Below are positions 47,305-59,618 of a stretch of DNA of 64,000 nt, in pieces; position 1 is the stretch's first letter; each line of letters opens with the position of its first letter. The stretch is from Photobacterium sp. TLY01 (GTDB lineage: Bacteria; Pseudomonadota; Gammaproteobacteria; Enterobacterales; Vibrionaceae): assembly GCF_021432065.1 (NCBI RefSeq), contig NZ_CP090364.1, positions 2,618,601 to 2,682,600 of the forward strand, given 5' to 3'. Under the pieces are notes generated by a model. It saw only the letters and a list, made by a program, of their open reading frames with translations, was not told the DNA's origin and searched no databases. A program made the position numbers and the translations under genes.

Positions 47305-48660
47305 ATGGATGTTGCTGTGATACTGCTCACGCTTGTGGGTTTGATGTACTTTGCCTACCGAGGCGTGTCAGTTCTGATCCTTGCCCCCATTTTAGCCATG
47401 GCCGCTGCACTGCTGACCAGCGACTTCCCTTTTCTGTACGCGCTATCGAATGTCTTCATGCCGGCTGCGGCGAATTACATCAAGCTCTACTTCCCGATTT
47501 TTATCGCTGGCGCCATCTTCGGCAAGCTGATGGGTGCTTCCGGAGCCGCCCGTGCTTTATCCCGTTTTATCATTCAGCATCTAGGCACCAAACACGCAAT
47601 CTTGTCAGTGGTACTGGCGACCGCTTTGCTGACATACGGCGGTGTTTCACTCTTTGTCGTGGTCTTTGCCATGTATCCGATTGGTGCGGCCACTTTCCGC
47701 GCGGCTGGCATTCCGAAACGCCTGCTGCCAGCGGCCATCACTCTGGGGGCTTTCACCTTTACCATGACGGCACTGCCGGGCACGCCGCAGTATCTCAACA
47801 CCATGCCAACCATCCCCTTTGGCACCACGATTTACGCTGCACCGGCACTGGGTTTGCTGGCCGGTACGATGATGCTTGTACTAGGAATACTGTGGATCAA
47901 ATACCGGGCGCAGAAAGCCATGGCTGCAGGTGAAAATTACGGCGACCATGATGAGAGTGATAAAGATCTGGACGACAGCTCGGCAACCCCAGGCGTTTTC
48001 ATGGCACTGGTACCAATTCTGCTGGTCTTTGTCATCAACTTTGCGCTGACCAATTTTTACTTCAAATCGCCCGCGGTGATTGCCGAGTATGAAACACTGG
48101 ATACCCGAATCAATGGCACCTGGCCTGTAATTATCGCGCTGGCTGTCGCCATTGTTTTCATGCTGGTGAGCTATCGCCGCTATTTGTTTGATACCAACAA
48201 ACATGTATTTGACGGTTCGGTCGGCTCTCTGCTACCGATTTTCAACACGGCTTCTGAGGTCGGTTATGGGGCTGTGATTACCGCGCTGTCTGCTTTCGTG
48301 ATCATCAAGGCAGGTATCGCCGCCATTGATATCCCGGATCTCTTCAAAGTTGCACTCACATCGACCAGTCTTGCCGGGATTATTGGTTCATCATCAGGCG
48401 GAACAGGCATGGTGCTGGCCCTGCTGGGCAATGATTTTCTCAATACCGGAATTAACCCTGAAGTACTGCATCGCGTGGTCTTGCTGGCCGCGGGCGGTTT
48501 AGATACGCTACCGCACTGTGGTGCTGTGATTACCTTGCTGGCAGTTTGCCGCCTGACGCACAGACAAAGCTATGGAGACATTGCCGTGGTCACGATGGCG
48601 ATTCCGCTGATGGCAGCCTTTACTGTGATAGTGGTCCATCTCAGTACCGGCCTGGTCTGA
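47305..48660 (+). CDS. GntP-family permease (short-chain or hydroxy acid)
   Basis: A 451-residue inner-membrane transporter with about 12 hydrophobic segments. The GntP family pattern is present, with repeated GGVSLFVVVFAMYPIG and SSSGGTGMVLALLG motifs and the late PHCGAVITLL. Family members carry gluconate or short-chain acids such as 3-hydroxybutyrate. Beside a CoA-transferase the short-chain-acid role is more likely. Start ATG preceded by GGAGAG. Confidence 0.87.
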   Translation: MDVAVILLTLVGLMYFAYRGVSVLILAPILAMAAALLTSDFPFLYALSNVFMPAAANYIKLYFPIFIAGAIFGKLMGASGAARALSRFIIQHLGTKHAILSVVLATALLTYGGVSLFVVVFAMYPIGAATFRAAGIPKRLLPAAITLGAFTFTMTALPGTPQYLNTMPTIPFGTTIYAAPALGLLAGTMMLVLGILWIKYRAQKAMAAGENYGDHDESDKDLDDSSATPGVFMALVPILLVFVINFALTNFYFKSPAVIAEYETLDTRINGTWPVIIALAVAIVFMLVSYRRYLFDTNKHVFDGSVGSLLPIFNTASEVGYGAVITALSAFVIIKAGIAAIDIPDLFKVALTSTSLAGIIGSSSGGTGMVLALLGNDFLNTGINPEVLHRVVLLAAGGLDTLPHCGAVITLLAVCRLTHRQSYGDIAVVTMAIPLMAAFTVIVVHLSTGLV

Positions 48661-48674
48661 CAGTCCCAGATCAA

Positions 48675-48701
48675 CAACGCCCCGAATAATGCGGGGCGTT
48701 G
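48675..48701 (+). terminator. Terminator after the GntP permease gene
   Basis: A 10-bp GC-rich perfect stem (CAACGCCCCG arms) with a 7-base loop, 14 bp past the stop. The following T run is short. Confidence 0.7.
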
Positions 48702-48734
48702 TGATTCGTTAGTTTTCGGCAATATTTGACGCTG

Positions 48735-49106
48735 CTATTCGCTGTGACAAGGCTGAATATAGATCGCATCTGACGGAAAACGGCCATCCTGGCTGGGATG
48801 CTGGCGGTGTAACCGGCACAAGTCCTGAAAAATACTGATCGCTGTGACTGTAAAAGGTTCTGCCTGCCAGCGATCATCCTGCTTCACCTCAATCATCACA
48901 TCGTCTCCCTGGCTGACATGCTCAGGCAAACGAATATCGTAGGTATGGCTAAATGCCAGCAACCAGTAGCTATCGATGGTCACCAGGCGGCCTTCTCCGG
49001 GTGTCGATACCGAATCAACATAATCCAACTGCTGGGCTTTAGCAGTACTGATCGTCAGCATTGCAATCAAGGTGAAAGCGACATAAGGCTGAAACATAAC
49101 CGCCAC
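48735..49106 (-). CDS. Small exported protein of unknown function
   Basis: A 123-residue protein with a type I signal peptide (FTLIAMLTISTAKAQ, cleavage after AKA). The mature part is about 100 residues, beta-rich, with two cysteines (DLCRLH and IQPCHSE). No family recognised. Start may be the first or fourth codon. Position beside nlpI does not suggest a function. Confidence 0.6.
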   Translation of the reverse strand: MAVMFQPYVAFTLIAMLTISTAKAQQLDYVDSVSTPGEGRLVTIDSYWLLAFSHTYDIRLPEHVSQGDDVMIEVKQDDRWQAEPFTVTAISIFQDLCRLHRQHPSQDGRFPSDAIYIQPCHSE

Positions 49107-49179
49107 CTGCAGAACACTCGTTCTAACACTATAGTGATTGCAGCTGGTCAGTATTTTCTTAACTCAGCGACAGAGCGGC

Positions 49180-50094
49180 TTAAAGTTCATCACCCAGGTC
49201 GCCGCTGGTATCCGCTTCACCCTGTAAACTCGCCAATAAACGATTGAGTTCCAGAGAAGCGAACCTGTGTTCAACAAACTCGTAGACATTGCCAGCCAGC
49301 GCCAGCTTATACAGCTGCACCGCTTCTGCGTACCGGTTGTTATGCTGATAACGCTTGGCCATATAGAAGTAACTCTCGGTCAAACGCTCCGCCATCTGTT
49401 CATTGGTTTCACTGTCTTTCACTATGCTGTCAAGCAGCTGTTGCTCAGACTGACCATCAAGCAGCATACCGGCAATGTTCCAGCCCCAGTCTTCACGCTC
49501 TGCCCGGTCAAATCGGTTCTGCAGATTCTGCTTTGCTTTGTCTGGTTCGGATTCCAGTTCGACCATATACAGCCAGATAGCACGATATGGATCATTAGGA
49601 TCCTGCTGATAATGTGCCAGTAGATCTTGTTTGGCTAAGTCAAACCGACCGCCATAATACAGTGCAATCCCGCGGTTTCGCTGTGCAAACGGATGGCTGA
49701 TATCCAATTCCAAAGCGGAATCAAACGCTTCATAGGCCGCGTCAAAATGCGCGCTCTGCGTAAAATACACCCCAAGAATATTAAAAATATCAGGCTGCGC
49801 GGGATACAGAGACAGCGACTGGTTAAAGTCCAGTCGGGCCAGATCACGCAGGCCAATCCCATCATGAAGCAGCCCGCGCTCATAATAGATCTGCGAACGG
49901 GTTTCATCGTTGAGATCACTGCGTCCCAACAGCTGATCAATACGTGCTAACTGGATTTGCTGCTGTATGGTTGGCTGCAGCGGGACCGCAATCAACGGCT
50001 GCTCCCAGCTGGAATAGGTACTTGTCGAACACCCTGCCAACATCACGGCCATCGCAATGGCTACGTACTTACACCTCTTTGCAAACAATGCCAT
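49180..50094 (-). CDS. nlpI: Lipoprotein NlpI (TPR protein)
   Basis: A 304-residue outer-membrane lipoprotein. Lipobox LAGC in MAVMLAGCSTS, then tetratricopeptide repeats (RGLLHDGIGLRDLARLDFNQ and LGVYFTQSAHFDAAYEAFD). In E. coli it scaffolds peptidoglycan endopeptidases and promotes their degradation by Prc. It is downstream of pnp, its usual place in gammaproteobacteria. Confidence 0.95.
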   Translation of the reverse strand: MALFAKRCKYVAIAMAVMLAGCSTSTYSSWEQPLIAVPLQPTIQQQIQLARIDQLLGRSDLNDETRSQIYYERGLLHDGIGLRDLARLDFNQSLSLYPAQPDIFNILGVYFTQSAHFDAAYEAFDSALELDISHPFAQRNRGIALYYGGRFDLAKQDLLAHYQQDPNDPYRAIWLYMVELESEPDKAKQNLQNRFDRAEREDWGWNIAGMLLDGQSEQQLLDSIVKDSETNEQMAERLTESYFYMAKRYQHNNRYAEAVQLYKLALAGNVYEFVEHRFASLELNRLLASLQGEADTSGDLGDEL

Positions 50095-50182
50095 TCTCCC
50101 CTGCCCGTGTGAACCCGTTGCTGCTCATCAACACTTGATGAGCCAAAGGTAGCGATTCGGTTTTAATCGTTCATTGGTATAA

Positions 50183-50206
50183 AAAAGGGGCCATCACAGC
50201 CCCACT
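50183..50206 (-). terminator. pnp terminator
   Basis: GGGGC and GCCCC arms around a 7-base loop, followed on the minus strand by a run of six T, between pnp and nlpI. Confidence 0.85.
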
Positions 50207-50242
50207 TTTATTACTTCATGAAGATAGGCTTATCCAGATGGA

Positions 50243-52354
50243 TTAAGCATCTTCACCAGCGGCTGGTGCCTGCTCAGGTTGTGCTTCCTTCATGCTCAGA
50301 CGGATGCGGCCCTGACGGTCGATTTCCAGTACTTTGACCTGGACTTCCTGACCCATTTGCAGGTAATCAGAAACCTTCTCAACACGCTCCTGAGCGATTT
50401 GAGAAATGTGTACCAGACCTTCTTTTGTACCGATCACAGAAACAAAAGCACCAAAATCAACAATTCGCACTACTTTACCAGTATAGATGCGGCCAACTTC
50501 AACGTCTGCGGTGATTTCTTCGATACGGCGAATCGCTTCTTTCGCAGCTGTCCCTTCGGTAGCTGCAATTTTCACGGTACCGTCGTCTTCGATCTCAATC
50601 GTTGTACCGGTTTCTTCGGTCAGCTGACGAATCACAGCACCGCCTTTACCAATCACATCTTTGATCTTCTCTGGGTTGATCTTCATGGTGTGAATACGTG
50701 GTGCAAACTGAGAAATGTCATCCCGAGCAGTGCTGATTGCCTGATCCATCACACCCAGGATGTGAATACGGGCGCCTTTCGCCTGGTTCAGAGCAATCTG
50801 CATGATCTCTTTGGTAATACCTTCGATCTTGATATCCATCTGCAGGGCAGTGATACCGTCGTTAGTACCAGCAACTTTAAAGTCCATGTCACCCAGGTGA
50901 TCTTCATCGCCCAGAATGTCAGACAGAACCACGAAATCGTCGCCTTCTTTCACCAGACCCATCGCGATACCCGCGACAGAGGCTTTGATTGGCACGCCGG
51001 CATCCATCAGAGCCAGAGAGGTACCACACACAGACGCCATAGAAGACGAACCATTTGACTCAGTGATCTCAGACACGACACGAACAGTGTATGGGAACTC
51101 GTCAACCGTTGGCATCACCGCCTGGATACCACGTTTGGCCAGTTTACCGTGGCCGATTTCACGACGCTTCGGAGAACCCACAAAGCCTGTTTCGCCCACA
51201 CAGTATGGAGGGAAGTTGTAGTGCAGCAGGAAGTGCTCTTTGCGCTCGCCGGTCAGCTCGTCCAGGATCTGTGCATCACGCTGGGTACCCAGGGTCGCTG
51301 TCACCAGCGCCTGCGTTTCACCACGGGTGAACAGAGAAGAACCGTGTGTACGTGGCAGTACGCCAGTACGGACGTCCAGAGCACGAACCATGTCTTTTTC
51401 ACGGCCATCAATACGCGGGTTACCGGCAATGATACGGCTGCGAACCACGTTCTTCTCCAGAGAGCCCAGCATGTCGCGGATTTCACGCTCATCCAGTGCT
51501 TCATCTTCTGCCAGCAGTTCAGCAATGACCTCAGCTTTGATGGCGCCGACTTTCTCGTAACGTGCCATCTTTTCTGTGATTTGGTAAGCGTCAGTCAGGC
51601 GAGCTTCTGCTTTCGCAGCAACGCGGGCTTTCAGATCTGTGTTTACGGACGGAGCAACCCAATCCCACGCTGGCGTCGCGACTTCAGCGGCGAATTCTTT
51701 GATCGCATTGATCACGGTTTGCTGCTGGTCATGACCAAAAACAACCGCTTGCAGCATTTGCTCTTCTGTCAGACGGTCAGCTTCAGACTCAACCATCAGC
51801 ACTGCAGATTCAGTACCGGCAACCACCAGATCCAGACGGCTTTCGGCCAGTTCTTTGTTGCTTGGGTTCAGGACCAGTTGGTCATTGATGTAACCCACAC
51901 GCGCTGCACCAATCGGGCCGTTGAATGGAATACCTGAGATCGCCAGTGCCGCAGAGGTACCAATCATGGTCACGATATCTGGGCTGACATCCGGGTTCAC
52001 AGAAACCACAGTCGCAATCACCTGTACTTCGTTTTTGAACGCATCAGGGAACAGCGGACGGATTGGACGGTCAACCAGACGGGCCGTCAGGGTTTCGCTT
52101 TCAGAAGGACGGCCTTCACGTTTGAAGAAACCACCCGGGATTTTACCGGCAGCGTAGGTACGCTCCTGGTAGTTCACAGTCAGCGGGAAAAAGTCCTGGC
52201 CTTCAACCGCTTCTTTCTTGCCCACAACAGAAACGAAGACAGAAGTGTCATCCATGCTGGCCATTACAGCCGCAGTAGCCTGACGCGCCATCACACCGGT
52301 TTCCAGTGTGACGGTATGGTTACCGTACTGGAAGGTTTTAACGATAGGATTCAC
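50243..52354 (-). CDS. pnp: Polynucleotide phosphorylase
   Basis: A 703-residue 3'-5' exoribonuclease and component of the degradosome. The start is GTG at 52354 ([20 protein letters not shown]) with AAGGAA upstream; the open frame runs 25 codons further but lacks similarity. Two RNase PH domains, a KH domain ([20 protein letters not shown]) and a C-terminal S1 domain ([20 protein letters not shown]) are visible. It follows rpsO as in E. coli. In E. coli it autoregulates through the leader between the two genes. Confidence 0.97.
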   Translation of the reverse strand: MNPIVKTFQYGNHTVTLETGVMARQATAAVMASMDDTSVFVSVVGKKEAVEGQDFFPLTVNYQERTYAAGKIPGGFFKREGRPSESETLTARLVDRPIRPLFPDAFKNEVQVIATVVSVNPDVSPDIVTMIGTSAALAISGIPFNGPIGAARVGYINDQLVLNPSNKELAESRLDLVVAGTESAVLMVESEADRLTEEQMLQAVVFGHDQQQTVINAIKEFAAEVATPAWDWVAPSVNTDLKARVAAKAEARLTDAYQITEKMARYEKVGAIKAEVIAELLAEDEALDEREIRDMLGSLEKNVVRSRIIAGNPRIDGREKDMVRALDVRTGVLPRTHGSSLFTRGETQALVTATLGTQRDAQILDELTGERKEHFLLHYNFPPYCVGETGFVGSPKRREIGHGKLAKRGIQAVMPTVDEFPYTVRVVSEITESNGSSSMASVCGTSLALMDAGVPIKASVAGIAMGLVKEGDDFVVLSDILGDEDHLGDMDFKVAGTNDGITALQMDIKIEGITKEIMQIALNQAKGARIHILGVMDQAISTARDDISQFAPRIHTMKINPEKIKDVIGKGGAVIRQLTEETGTTIEIEDDGTVKIAATEGTAAKEAIRRIEEITADVEVGRIYTGKVVRIVDFGAFVSVIGTKEGLVHISQIAQERVEKVSDYLQMGQEVQVKVLEIDRQGRIRLSMKEAQPEQAPAAGEDA

Positions 52355-52602
52355 GTGAATTTCCTTAAAATATTGATCTGCTTTTCTATTTGCGTCTGTA
52401 AGTATATCCGACACAGCAAAAAGCGTCATGTGAAGTGGGGTACTTTAAGCACATTTCACGCATCGCGACTAATGGCAAAAGCCGATTTGAGCAGCCTCTG
52501 GCAATAGCCGCGACCTCTAGGTCGACGAAAACGACTCGTGAACGCGTTTCAGTACCGTTGAAAACAACTTGCCGGGCAGAGATTGACATCCCTGACCGGC
52601 AA

Positions 52603-52637
52603 ATGCAAAAAAGAAAGGAGCCAATCGGCTCCTTTCT
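52603..52637 (-). terminator. rpsO terminator
   Basis: An 11-bp perfect stem (AGAAAGGAGCC and its complement) around AATC, followed on the minus strand by T-rich sequence, between rpsO and pnp. Confidence 0.92.
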
Positions 52638-52647
52638 TCCAGCAATC

Positions 52648-52917
52648 TTAGCGACGCAGACCCAGACGCTCGATCAGAGACTGGTAACGACCCAGATCTT
52701 TGCCTTTCAGGTAGTCCAGCAGCTTACGACGGCGAGAAACCATGCGCAGCAGACCACGACGGCTGTGGTGATCGCCTTTGTGCTCTGCAAAGTGACCTTG
52801 CAGGTGGTTGATCTGTGCAGTCAGCAGTGCAACCTGAACTTCAGGTGAACCCGTGTCGTTTGCGCCTTGCGCGTATTCAGCAACGATAGTTGCTTTCGTT
52901 TCTGCATTCAGAGACAT
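52648..52917 (-). CDS. rpsO: 30S ribosomal protein S15
   Basis: An 89-residue ribosomal protein ([20 protein letters not shown], then [19 protein letters not shown] and [20 protein letters not shown]). Binds 16S rRNA early in 30S assembly. It has its own promoter at 52990-53018 and terminator at 52603-52637, with read-through to pnp expected. Confidence 0.98.
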   Translation of the reverse strand: MSLNAETKATIVAEYAQGANDTGSPEVQVALLTAQINHLQGHFAEHKGDHHSRRGLLRMVSRRRKLLDYLKGKDLGRYQSLIERLGLRR

Positions 52918-52989
52918 AACTCATTCCTAATACAAAATAGTAAAGTTTGTGCCAGCCAATCTCTGATTCAGCCGGCACCCGAACCGCGA

Positions 52990-53018
52990 ATTATACGCAC
53001 CTGTCCGGAAGGCCGCAA
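52990..53018 (-). promoter_or_regulatory. rpsO promoter
   Basis: On the minus strand TTGCGG (53013-53018) and TATAAT (52990-52995) are 17 bases apart, a near-consensus sigma-70 promoter about 70 bp before the rpsO start. Confidence 0.75.
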
Positions 53019-53054
53019 GCGGAATCTAGTTCACCGCACAGGCCGCTCCGCGGC

Positions 53055-54014
53055 TTAATTCTCTTGGTCAGCTTTGTCCCGATTGGCCAGAACGCGTTTC
53101 GGTGCCACCATATTTTCGGCATTGATTTCACCCACACCGATGAAGTCACGCCGCTCGCCAGCTGTCAGCCGAACCAGGGTGCCTGCATCTGGCACACGAC
53201 CGGCCTGAACAGGCTGACCGTTCAGTACATAGCTGGCGACACCCGGCAATAAATTCACTTCCGGCAAATCCTGTACCGCTGAGTCGGTCGGCAACAGCAG
53301 CGGATCCAGCAGCTCTTTCGGCTGAATATCCTGCTCTCTGGCCTGCTCCAGCAACGCTTCAAGCTGTTCCAGTGTGACCATTTTGTCCAGCGGGTACTTG
53401 GACACGCCAATACGGCGCAGATAAGTGACATGTGCGCCGCAGCCCAGCATCTCGCCCAGATCATCGACAATCGTGCGAATATAAGTGCCTTTCGAGCAAT
53501 GGACTTCCATCTCAACTTCGTTGTCGCTAAAACGCAGCAGTGAGATTTCATACACTGTGATATCACGGGCCTCACGAGGAACTTCTTTGCCTTCGCGGGC
53601 ATATTCGTACAGCGGACGTCCCTGATATTTCAGCGCCGAGAACATGGACGGGATTTGCTTGGTTGTTCCGCGGAACTTGGCAATGCAGCGCTCCAGCAGG
53701 CCCCGGTCGACCTTCACTTCGCGGGTTTCAACCACTTCACCGTCTGAGTCAGAGGTGTTGGTCCGCTCGCCCAGCTTGGCGATCACCCGGTAGCGCTTAT
53801 CCGAGTCCAGCAGGAACTGGGAAAACTTGGTCGCTTCTCCCAGGCAGATTGGCAGCATCCCCGTCGCAAGCGGATCCAAAGCGCCGGTGTGGCCTGCTTT
53901 TTCGGCAAAAAAGATACGTTTTACTTTTTGCAGGGCATCATTGGATGTGATGCCGCCCGGCTTATCCAGCAGCAGAACACCGTCTACCGGACGCCCTTTA
54001 CGACGACGCGCCAT
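53055..54014 (-). CDS. truB: tRNA pseudouridine-55 synthase
   Basis: A 319-residue TruB. Catalytic Asp in [17 protein letters not shown]-terminal [16 protein letters not shown] and a C-terminal PUA-like region. Makes pseudouridine 55 in tRNAs. It begins at the last base of the rbfA stop, an operon-type junction. Confidence 0.97.
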   Translation of the reverse strand: MARRRKGRPVDGVLLLDKPGGITSNDALQKVKRIFFAEKAGHTGALDPLATGMLPICLGEATKFSQFLLDSDKRYRVIAKLGERTNTSDSDGEVVETREVKVDRGLLERCIAKFRGTTKQIPSMFSALKYQGRPLYEYAREGKEVPREARDITVYEISLLRFSDNEVEMEVHCSKGTYIRTIVDDLGEMLGCGAHVTYLRRIGVSKYPLDKMVTLEQLEALLEQAREQDIQPKELLDPLLLPTDSAVQDLPEVNLLPGVASYVLNGQPVQAGRVPDAGTLVRLTAGERRDFIGVGEINAENMVAPKRVLANRDKADQEN

Positions 54015-54415
54015 CAGTTATCCTCACCTTCATCCTTCGGGTCGTCAACGCGGCGTGCTTCATCATCACGAACCACCTTGCTGACCAGGTTGGAGATGCG
54101 CATGCCTTCAGTCAGTGACTGGTCAAAAATAAAGTTTAACTCAGGTGTCACGCGCAGACGGATTTGTTTACCCAGCAGTGAACGAATGTAAGGTGCCATC
54201 TCACGCAACGCTTCCAGGCTGTCTTCCGGTGTTTGTTCGCCGATCGTCAGGAAGGTGACATACACTTTGGCGTAACCCATGTCACGGGAGACTTCCACGC
54301 TGGAAATTGTCGCCATGCCAATACGGGGATCTTTAATTTCGCGTTGCAGAATCACTGCCAGCTCTTTTTGCAGCTGCTGAGCAACACGTTGTGTGCGGCT
54401 GAATTCTTTCGCCAT
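54014..54415 (-). CDS. rbfA: Ribosome-binding factor A
   Basis: A 133-residue KH-like protein ([20 protein letters not shown], then [20 protein letters not shown]) for 30S maturation and cold adaptation. A long acidic tail ([16 protein letters not shown]). Between infB and truB, its usual place. Confidence 0.97.
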   Translation of the reverse strand: MAKEFSRTQRVAQQLQKELAVILQREIKDPRIGMATISSVEVSRDMGYAKVYVTFLTIGEQTPEDSLEALREMAPYIRSLLGKQIRLRVTPELNFIFDQSLTEGMRISNLVSKVVRDDEARRVDDPKDEGEDN

Positions 54416-54506
54416 TTGATTCTCTCTCTAAAAGTCGGCCGCTGACCTCGACACAAAGGGGAGCCGAAGCTCCCCAGTGTTCATGCCAGGTCAGCGAGCA
54501 ACCTGA

Positions 54507-57230
54507 TTAATCCAGCGTACGCTGAATTTCAACGATTTCGTAAACTTCAATCTGGTCACCAACGCGAACATCATTATAGTTCTTCACGCCGATACCACAC
54601 TCGTAACCGTTCTTCACTTCTTGTACGTCATCTTTAAAGCGACGCAGTGATTCCAGTTCACCTTCGTAAATAACAATGTTATCACGCAGGACACGAATTG
54701 GGTTGCTACGCTTGATGGTACCTTCGGTCACCATACAGCCGGCAATCGCACCCAGTTTCGGTGATTTGAACACATCACGCACTTCAGCCAGACCGATGAT
54801 TTCCTGCTTGAACTCAGGCGACAGCATGCCACCCATCGCTGCTTTCACTTCATCAATCAGCTGATAGATGATGGAATAGTAGCGCAGATCCAGGTTCTCA
54901 GCTTCGATGGTCTTACGGGCAGATGCATCGGCACGGACGTTAAAGCCCAGCAGAATCGCGTTAGACGCAGCAGCCAGTACGGCATCCGTTTCAGTGATAC
55001 CACCCACGCCGGAGCCAACGATGTTCACTTTCACTTCTTCCGTTGACAGCTTACGCAGTGAATCAGCAATCGCTTCCACTGAACCCTGTACATCAGCTTT
55101 CAGGACCACGTTCAGTTCAGCAACTTCACCGGCAGTCATGTTCGAGAACATGTTCTCCAGCTTGGCTTTTTGCTGACGCGCCAGTTTCACATCGCGGAAC
55201 TTCCCTTGACGGTAGAGTGCCACTTCACGCGCTTTACGCTCATCGCGCACCACTGTCGCTTCGTCACCCGAAGACGGTACACCGGACAGACCCAGAATCT
55301 CAACCGGGATAGACGGGCCGGCTTCTTCAATTTCACGACCCAGTTCGTCACGCATCGCACGAACACGACCATATTCCAGGCCACACAGGACGATATCACC
55401 TTTGCGCAGCGTACCTTCCTGAACCAGCACAGTCGCAACCGGACCACGGCCTTTATCCAGACGGGATTCAACCACCACACCTTTCGCCATGCCTTCAGAA
55501 ACGGCTTTCAACTCCAGGACTTCCGCTTGCAGCAGAATCGCTTCCAGCAGACCGTCAATGTTGGTGCCTTGTTTCGCAGAGATGTGAACAAACATGTTCT
55601 CACCGCCCCACTCTTCCGGCATTACATCGTACTGAGCCAGCTCGTTCTTCACGTTGTCTGGGTTCGCATCTTCTTTATCGATCTTGTTCACAGCAACGAT
55701 CAGCGGTACACCCGCCGCTTTCGCGTGCTGGATTGCTTCGATTGTCTGTGGCATCACACCATCGTCTGCTGCAACAACCAGAACAACGATATCTGTCGCC
55801 TGAGCACCACGAGCACGCATGGCGGTAAACGCGGCGTGTCCTGGTGTATCCAGGAAGGTGATCATTCCGTTGTCGGTTTCAACGTGGTATGCACCGATGT
55901 GCTGGGTAATACCACCAGCTTCGCCGGCTGCAACGTGTGCTTTACGGATGTAATCCAGTGTGGAAGTTTTACCATGGTCAACGTGACCCATGATGGTCAC
56001 CACTGGCGCACGAGGGACAGAAGCCAGATTCTCATCGCGATCAGACAGTACCGCTTCTTCCAGCTCGTTCTCTTTGCGCAGAATAACCTTGTGACCCATT
56101 TCTTCAGCAACCAGCTGAGCGGTTTCCTGATCAATCACCTGGTTAATGGTCGCCATTGCGCCCATTTTCATCATCACTTTGATGACTTCAGCCGCTTTCA
56201 CTGCCATTTTGTTGGCCAGCTCAGAAACCACAATGGTTTCACCGATCACAACATCTGCTTTCGCAACTGTGGCTGTCTTATCAAAACCGTGACGCATTGA
56301 TGAAGGCTTGCTCATCTGCTGCTTGCCACGACCACGCTGGTTACGGCCGCCACGTTGAGGCATTGGACGCTCACGCTGCTCGCGGTCATCACTTTTAGGG
56401 CCGCTTGGCGCCTTTTTCTTCTTCGCTCGACGGCGAGATTCTTCCTCGCGGCGATCTTGCTCATCTTCCGCCGCACGGGCATAGGTGGAGGTGGTCGTGT
56501 GGTAGTCTGATTGTTCCATAGCACCTGTTTCCTGGTCCTTTTTCGACCAGTTCTTTTCATTGATTTCTGCCATTTTGCGTGCCTCTTCTAGCTGACGCTG
56601 ACTTTCTTCCTCGGCTTTACGCTTGGCTTCCTCTTCCCGGCGGCGTTGCAGTTCTTCAGCTTCTTTTTTAGCCTGTTGCTCAGCAGCACGTTTCGCTTTC
56701 TCTTCCGCTTGGCGTGAACTGTCATCCACGGCATCACGTTTCGCTTGCTTCTCTGACTGCTGGGCTTTCTCTTCTGCTAAGCGCTTTTCTTCCGCTTCAC
56801 GCTTGGCTTTTTCTTCCGCTTCGCGTTTTGCTTGCGCTTCTGCTTCACGTTTTGCTGCTTCTTCTGCAGCACGCTTAGCCTCTTCTTCTGCCTTCCGCGC
56901 TTCTTCAGCACGTTGCTCTTCCTCTAGGGCTGAGCGCTTGACATAGGTGCGCTTTTTACGCACCTCTACTTGAATGTTTTTGCTCTTACCGCCAGTACCA
57001 GACACACTCAGCGTGCTTCGGGTCTTGCGTTGCAGAGTCAGGCGGGTCGGTGCTTCGTCAGTGTGGCCACCGTGTTCTTTTTTCAGGTGGCTCAACAGGG
57101 ACTCTTTTTCCTGTTGATTGACACTGTCTTCAGCTTTTTTGCTGATACCAGCATCGGCAAACTGTTGAAGCAAACGATCAATCGGGGTACCGATTTCTTC
57201 GGCAAGTGCCTTAATTGAAACCTCTGACAT
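54507..57230 (-). CDS. infB: Translation initiation factor IF-2
   Basis: A 907-residue GTPase that brings initiator tRNA to the ribosome. N-terminal [20 protein letters not shown], a long Lys/Glu/Ala/Arg-rich charged segment (about residues 95-330) and the G domain ([21 protein letters not shown]). C-terminal domains follow. The charged repeat causes many long spurious reverse frames in this region. Follows nusA with a 23-bp gap. Confidence 0.98.
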   Translation of the reverse strand: MSEVSIKALAEEIGTPIDRLLQQFADAGISKKAEDSVNQQEKESLLSHLKKEHGGHTDEAPTRLTLQRKTRSTLSVSGTGGKSKNIQVEVRKKRTYVKRSALEEEQRAEEARKAEEEAKRAAEEAAKREAEAQAKREAEEKAKREAEEKRLAEEKAQQSEKQAKRDAVDDSSRQAEEKAKRAAEQQAKKEAEELQRRREEEAKRKAEEESQRQLEEARKMAEINEKNWSKKDQETGAMEQSDYHTTTSTYARAAEDEQDRREEESRRRAKKKKAPSGPKSDDREQRERPMPQRGGRNQRGRGKQQMSKPSSMRHGFDKTATVAKADVVIGETIVVSELANKMAVKAAEVIKVMMKMGAMATINQVIDQETAQLVAEEMGHKVILRKENELEEAVLSDRDENLASVPRAPVVTIMGHVDHGKTSTLDYIRKAHVAAGEAGGITQHIGAYHVETDNGMITFLDTPGHAAFTAMRARGAQATDIVVLVVAADDGVMPQTIEAIQHAKAAGVPLIVAVNKIDKEDANPDNVKNELAQYDVMPEEWGGENMFVHISAKQGTNIDGLLEAILLQAEVLELKAVSEGMAKGVVVESRLDKGRGPVATVLVQEGTLRKGDIVLCGLEYGRVRAMRDELGREIEEAGPSIPVEILGLSGVPSSGDEATVVRDERKAREVALYRQGKFRDVKLARQQKAKLENMFSNMTAGEVAELNVVLKADVQGSVEAIADSLRKLSTEEVKVNIVGSGVGGITETDAVLAAASNAILLGFNVRADASARKTIEAENLDLRYYSIIYQLIDEVKAAMGGMLSPEFKQEIIGLAEVRDVFKSPKLGAIAGCMVTEGTIKRSNPIRVLRDNIVIYEGELESLRRFKDDVQEVKNGYECGIGVKNYNDVRVGDQIEVYEIVEIQRTLD

Positions 57231-57253
57231 GCTGCTCCTCCCTTGCTAATTAA

Positions 57254-58741
57254 TTATGCTTCGTCGCTGAACCAGCAGATATTACGGGCAGCCATGATCA
57301 ATTCACCCGCGCTGGTTTCATTCAGGCCTTCGATGTCCAGGAGATCATCAGTACCTTGGTCAGCCAGATCTTCCAGCGTACAGATACCTTTTGCGGCCAG
57401 TTTGAACGCCAGTTCGCGTTCCATACCATCCAGGCTCAGCAGGTCTTCGGCAGGCTCAACGCCATCCAGAGACTCTTCCTGGGCAAGGGCAATAGTGGTC
57501 AGTGCTTCTTTCGCACGGTTACGCAATTCGTTCACTGTGTCTTCGTCCAGGCCGTCAATTGACATTAATTCCTGAACCGGGACATAAGCGACTTCTTCCA
57601 GGCTGGTAAAGCCTTCTTCAACCAGAACAATCGAGAATTCTTCCTCGATTTCCAGGTACTTCACAAACAGGTCAATTGATGCCTGCGCTTCAGCCTGATG
57701 TTTTTTCTGCAGATCATCTACAGTCATCACATTCAGTTCCCAGCCCGTCAGCATCGATGCCAGGCGAACGTTCTGTCCGCTACGGCCGATGGCCTGCGCC
57801 AGGTTATCTTTCTCAACCGCGATATCCATGGTGTGGTTGTCTTCATCCACAATGATGGAGCTCACCTCAGCCGGCGCCATTGCATTGATAACGTACTGAG
57901 CAGGGTTTTCGTCCCACAGTACGATATCGATGCGTTCGCCACCCAGCTCACCGGATACCGCCTGAACACGTGCACCACGCATACCAACACAGGCGCCAAC
58001 CGGGTCGATACGCTTGTCATTGGTCTTCACTGCAATCTTGGCACGAGAGCCAGGATCACGAGCCGCGCCCATCAGTTCGATCATCTCTTCACCGATTTCC
58101 GGCACTTCGATGCGGAACAGTTCAGACAGCATTTCTGGCTTGGAACGCGTCATGAACAACTGGAAACCACGTGCTTCCGGGCGCACAGCATACAGCAGAC
58201 CACGGACGCGGTCACCTGGACGGAAGTTTTCACGCGGCAACTGGTCTTCACGCAGAATCACAGCTTCAGCGTTATTACCCAGATCAACAATAATGGCGTC
58301 GCGGTTCACTTTCTTCACCACGCCTGTAATCAGCTCACCTTCGTTATCGATAAACTGTTCAACAATCTGCGCACGCTCAGCTTCACGTACTTTCTGCACG
58401 ATCACCTGCTTTGCCGTTTGGGTCGTGATACGGTCAAAGGTCACAGAATCGATCTGCTCTTCAACGTAATCACCCAGCTCAATGCTGTCATCGTCATACT
58501 GGGCCGCTTCCAGAGTAATCTCCAGCGTTGGTGCCGTGACTTCATCCACAGCTTTCCAGCGACGGTAGGTATCGAAGTCACCCGTTTTACGATCGATCGC
58601 AACACGGACGTCAATTTCTGCTTCGTACTTTTTCTTTGTTGCTGTTGCCAGTGCAATCTCCAGTGCTTCGAAGATACGCTCACGCGGAACAGCTTTCTCG
58701 TTGGATACCGCTTCAACGACAGCCAAGATTTCTTTGTTCAT
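57254..58741 (-). CDS. nusA: Transcription termination/antitermination factor NusA
   Basis: A 495-residue protein: NTD, S1 domain ([21 protein letters not shown]), KH domains ([17 protein letters not shown] and [18 protein letters not shown]), and two C-terminal acidic repeats ([19 protein letters not shown] and [16 protein letters not shown]) as in E. coli. Member of the rimP-nusA-infB operon. Confidence 0.98.
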   Translation of the reverse strand: MNKEILAVVEAVSNEKAVPRERIFEALEIALATATKKKYEAEIDVRVAIDRKTGDFDTYRRWKAVDEVTAPTLEITLEAAQYDDDSIELGDYVEEQIDSVTFDRITTQTAKQVIVQKVREAERAQIVEQFIDNEGELITGVVKKVNRDAIIVDLGNNAEAVILREDQLPRENFRPGDRVRGLLYAVRPEARGFQLFMTRSKPEMLSELFRIEVPEIGEEMIELMGAARDPGSRAKIAVKTNDKRIDPVGACVGMRGARVQAVSGELGGERIDIVLWDENPAQYVINAMAPAEVSSIIVDEDNHTMDIAVEKDNLAQAIGRSGQNVRLASMLTGWELNVMTVDDLQKKHQAEAQASIDLFVKYLEIEEEFSIVLVEEGFTSLEEVAYVPVQELMSIDGLDEDTVNELRNRAKEALTTIALAQEESLDGVEPAEDLLSLDGMERELAFKLAAKGICTLEDLADQGTDDLLDIEGLNETSAGELIMAARNICWFSDEA

Positions 58742-58763
58742 TTCTAATGCCCCAATTTAGCGG

Positions 58764-59219
58764 TTAGAATTTTGGAACCAGGTTGGCTTTGGCAATATTG
58801 CTAAGCGCAAAGGTTTCTTCATCGCCTTTCACGTTCAACGTGACCAGCTCGCCGTCAACGGCAACAATGTCACCTTTCCACTTACGGCGATTGTTCATCG
58901 CCATTTTCAGGACCAGGCTGACCTCGTGGCCAATAAACTGCTCATAATGTGCCGCTTTAAACAGCGGACGATCCAGACCCGGGGATGAAACCTCCAGGTT
59001 ATAAGCAACAGTAATCGGATCTTCTACATCCATCACTGCACTGATCTGACGGCTCACATCGGCACAATCATCGACTGTGATACCGTTTTCGTGGTCAATG
59101 AACACACGCAATGTGGAATGTTCACCCGCACGAATAAACTCCAGACCCACCAGTTCATAGCCCAAGGCAGTGACTGGCGCTTCCAATAGTTCAGTTAGTT
59201 GCATCTCTAAAGCGGTCAA
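58764..59219 (-). CDS. rimP: Ribosome maturation factor RimP
   Basis: About 151 residues from a TTG start at 59219 ([20 protein letters not shown]), with AGGGGG six bases upstream; the open frame adds 10 codons. Core: [38 protein letters not shown]. Needed for 30S maturation. Precedes nusA. Confidence 0.93.
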   Translation of the reverse strand: MTALEMQLTELLEAPVTALGYELVGLEFIRAGEHSTLRVFIDHENGITVDDCADVSRQISAVMDVEDPITVAYNLEVSSPGLDRPLFKAAHYEQFIGHEVSLVLKMAMNNRRKWKGDIVAVDGELVTLNVKGDEETFALSNIAKANLVPKF

Positions 59220-59293
59220 GACAACCCCCTGGAAACAAAAAAAGGGCATTAAAGCCCAGTAGATACCTGAATGGTCATGTTGCAGATAATAAA

Positions 59294-59314
59294 AAACCCC
59301 GAATTACGGGGTTT
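59294..59314 (-). terminator. Leader terminator between tRNA-fMet and rimP
   Basis: An 8-bp perfect stem (AAACCCCG arms) with a 5-base loop, followed by T-rich sequence, between the initiator tRNA and rimP. It can end tRNA transcripts and limit read-through into rimP-nusA. Confidence 0.8.
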
Positions 59315-59481
59315 ATTATCTCTGGACCCTGATCACTACAACCTCTAAAGGTTATAGCAGAAAAACGAAATCGATTCTGTTCCAGGAATCGTCGTTTTTC
59401 AAAACTCGGTTATGGTGCCGGTTTAATCTGGGCGGCAATCCATCGATGGCCTGAGAAAATCACTCAAACCTTCGTCCAAGT

Positions 59482-59558
<77 letters not shown>

Positions 59559-59618
59559 TCCGTAATTCTGAGGGCGATTATATCCCTCAGCGGTTACTCT
59601 TTCAAGTAACGGAAACAA

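Noticed and set aside
55170..56300. Long plus-strand ORF (376 codons) opposite infB
   Set aside because: It is the shadow of infB codon composition, has no ribosome-binding site and no recognisable domain.
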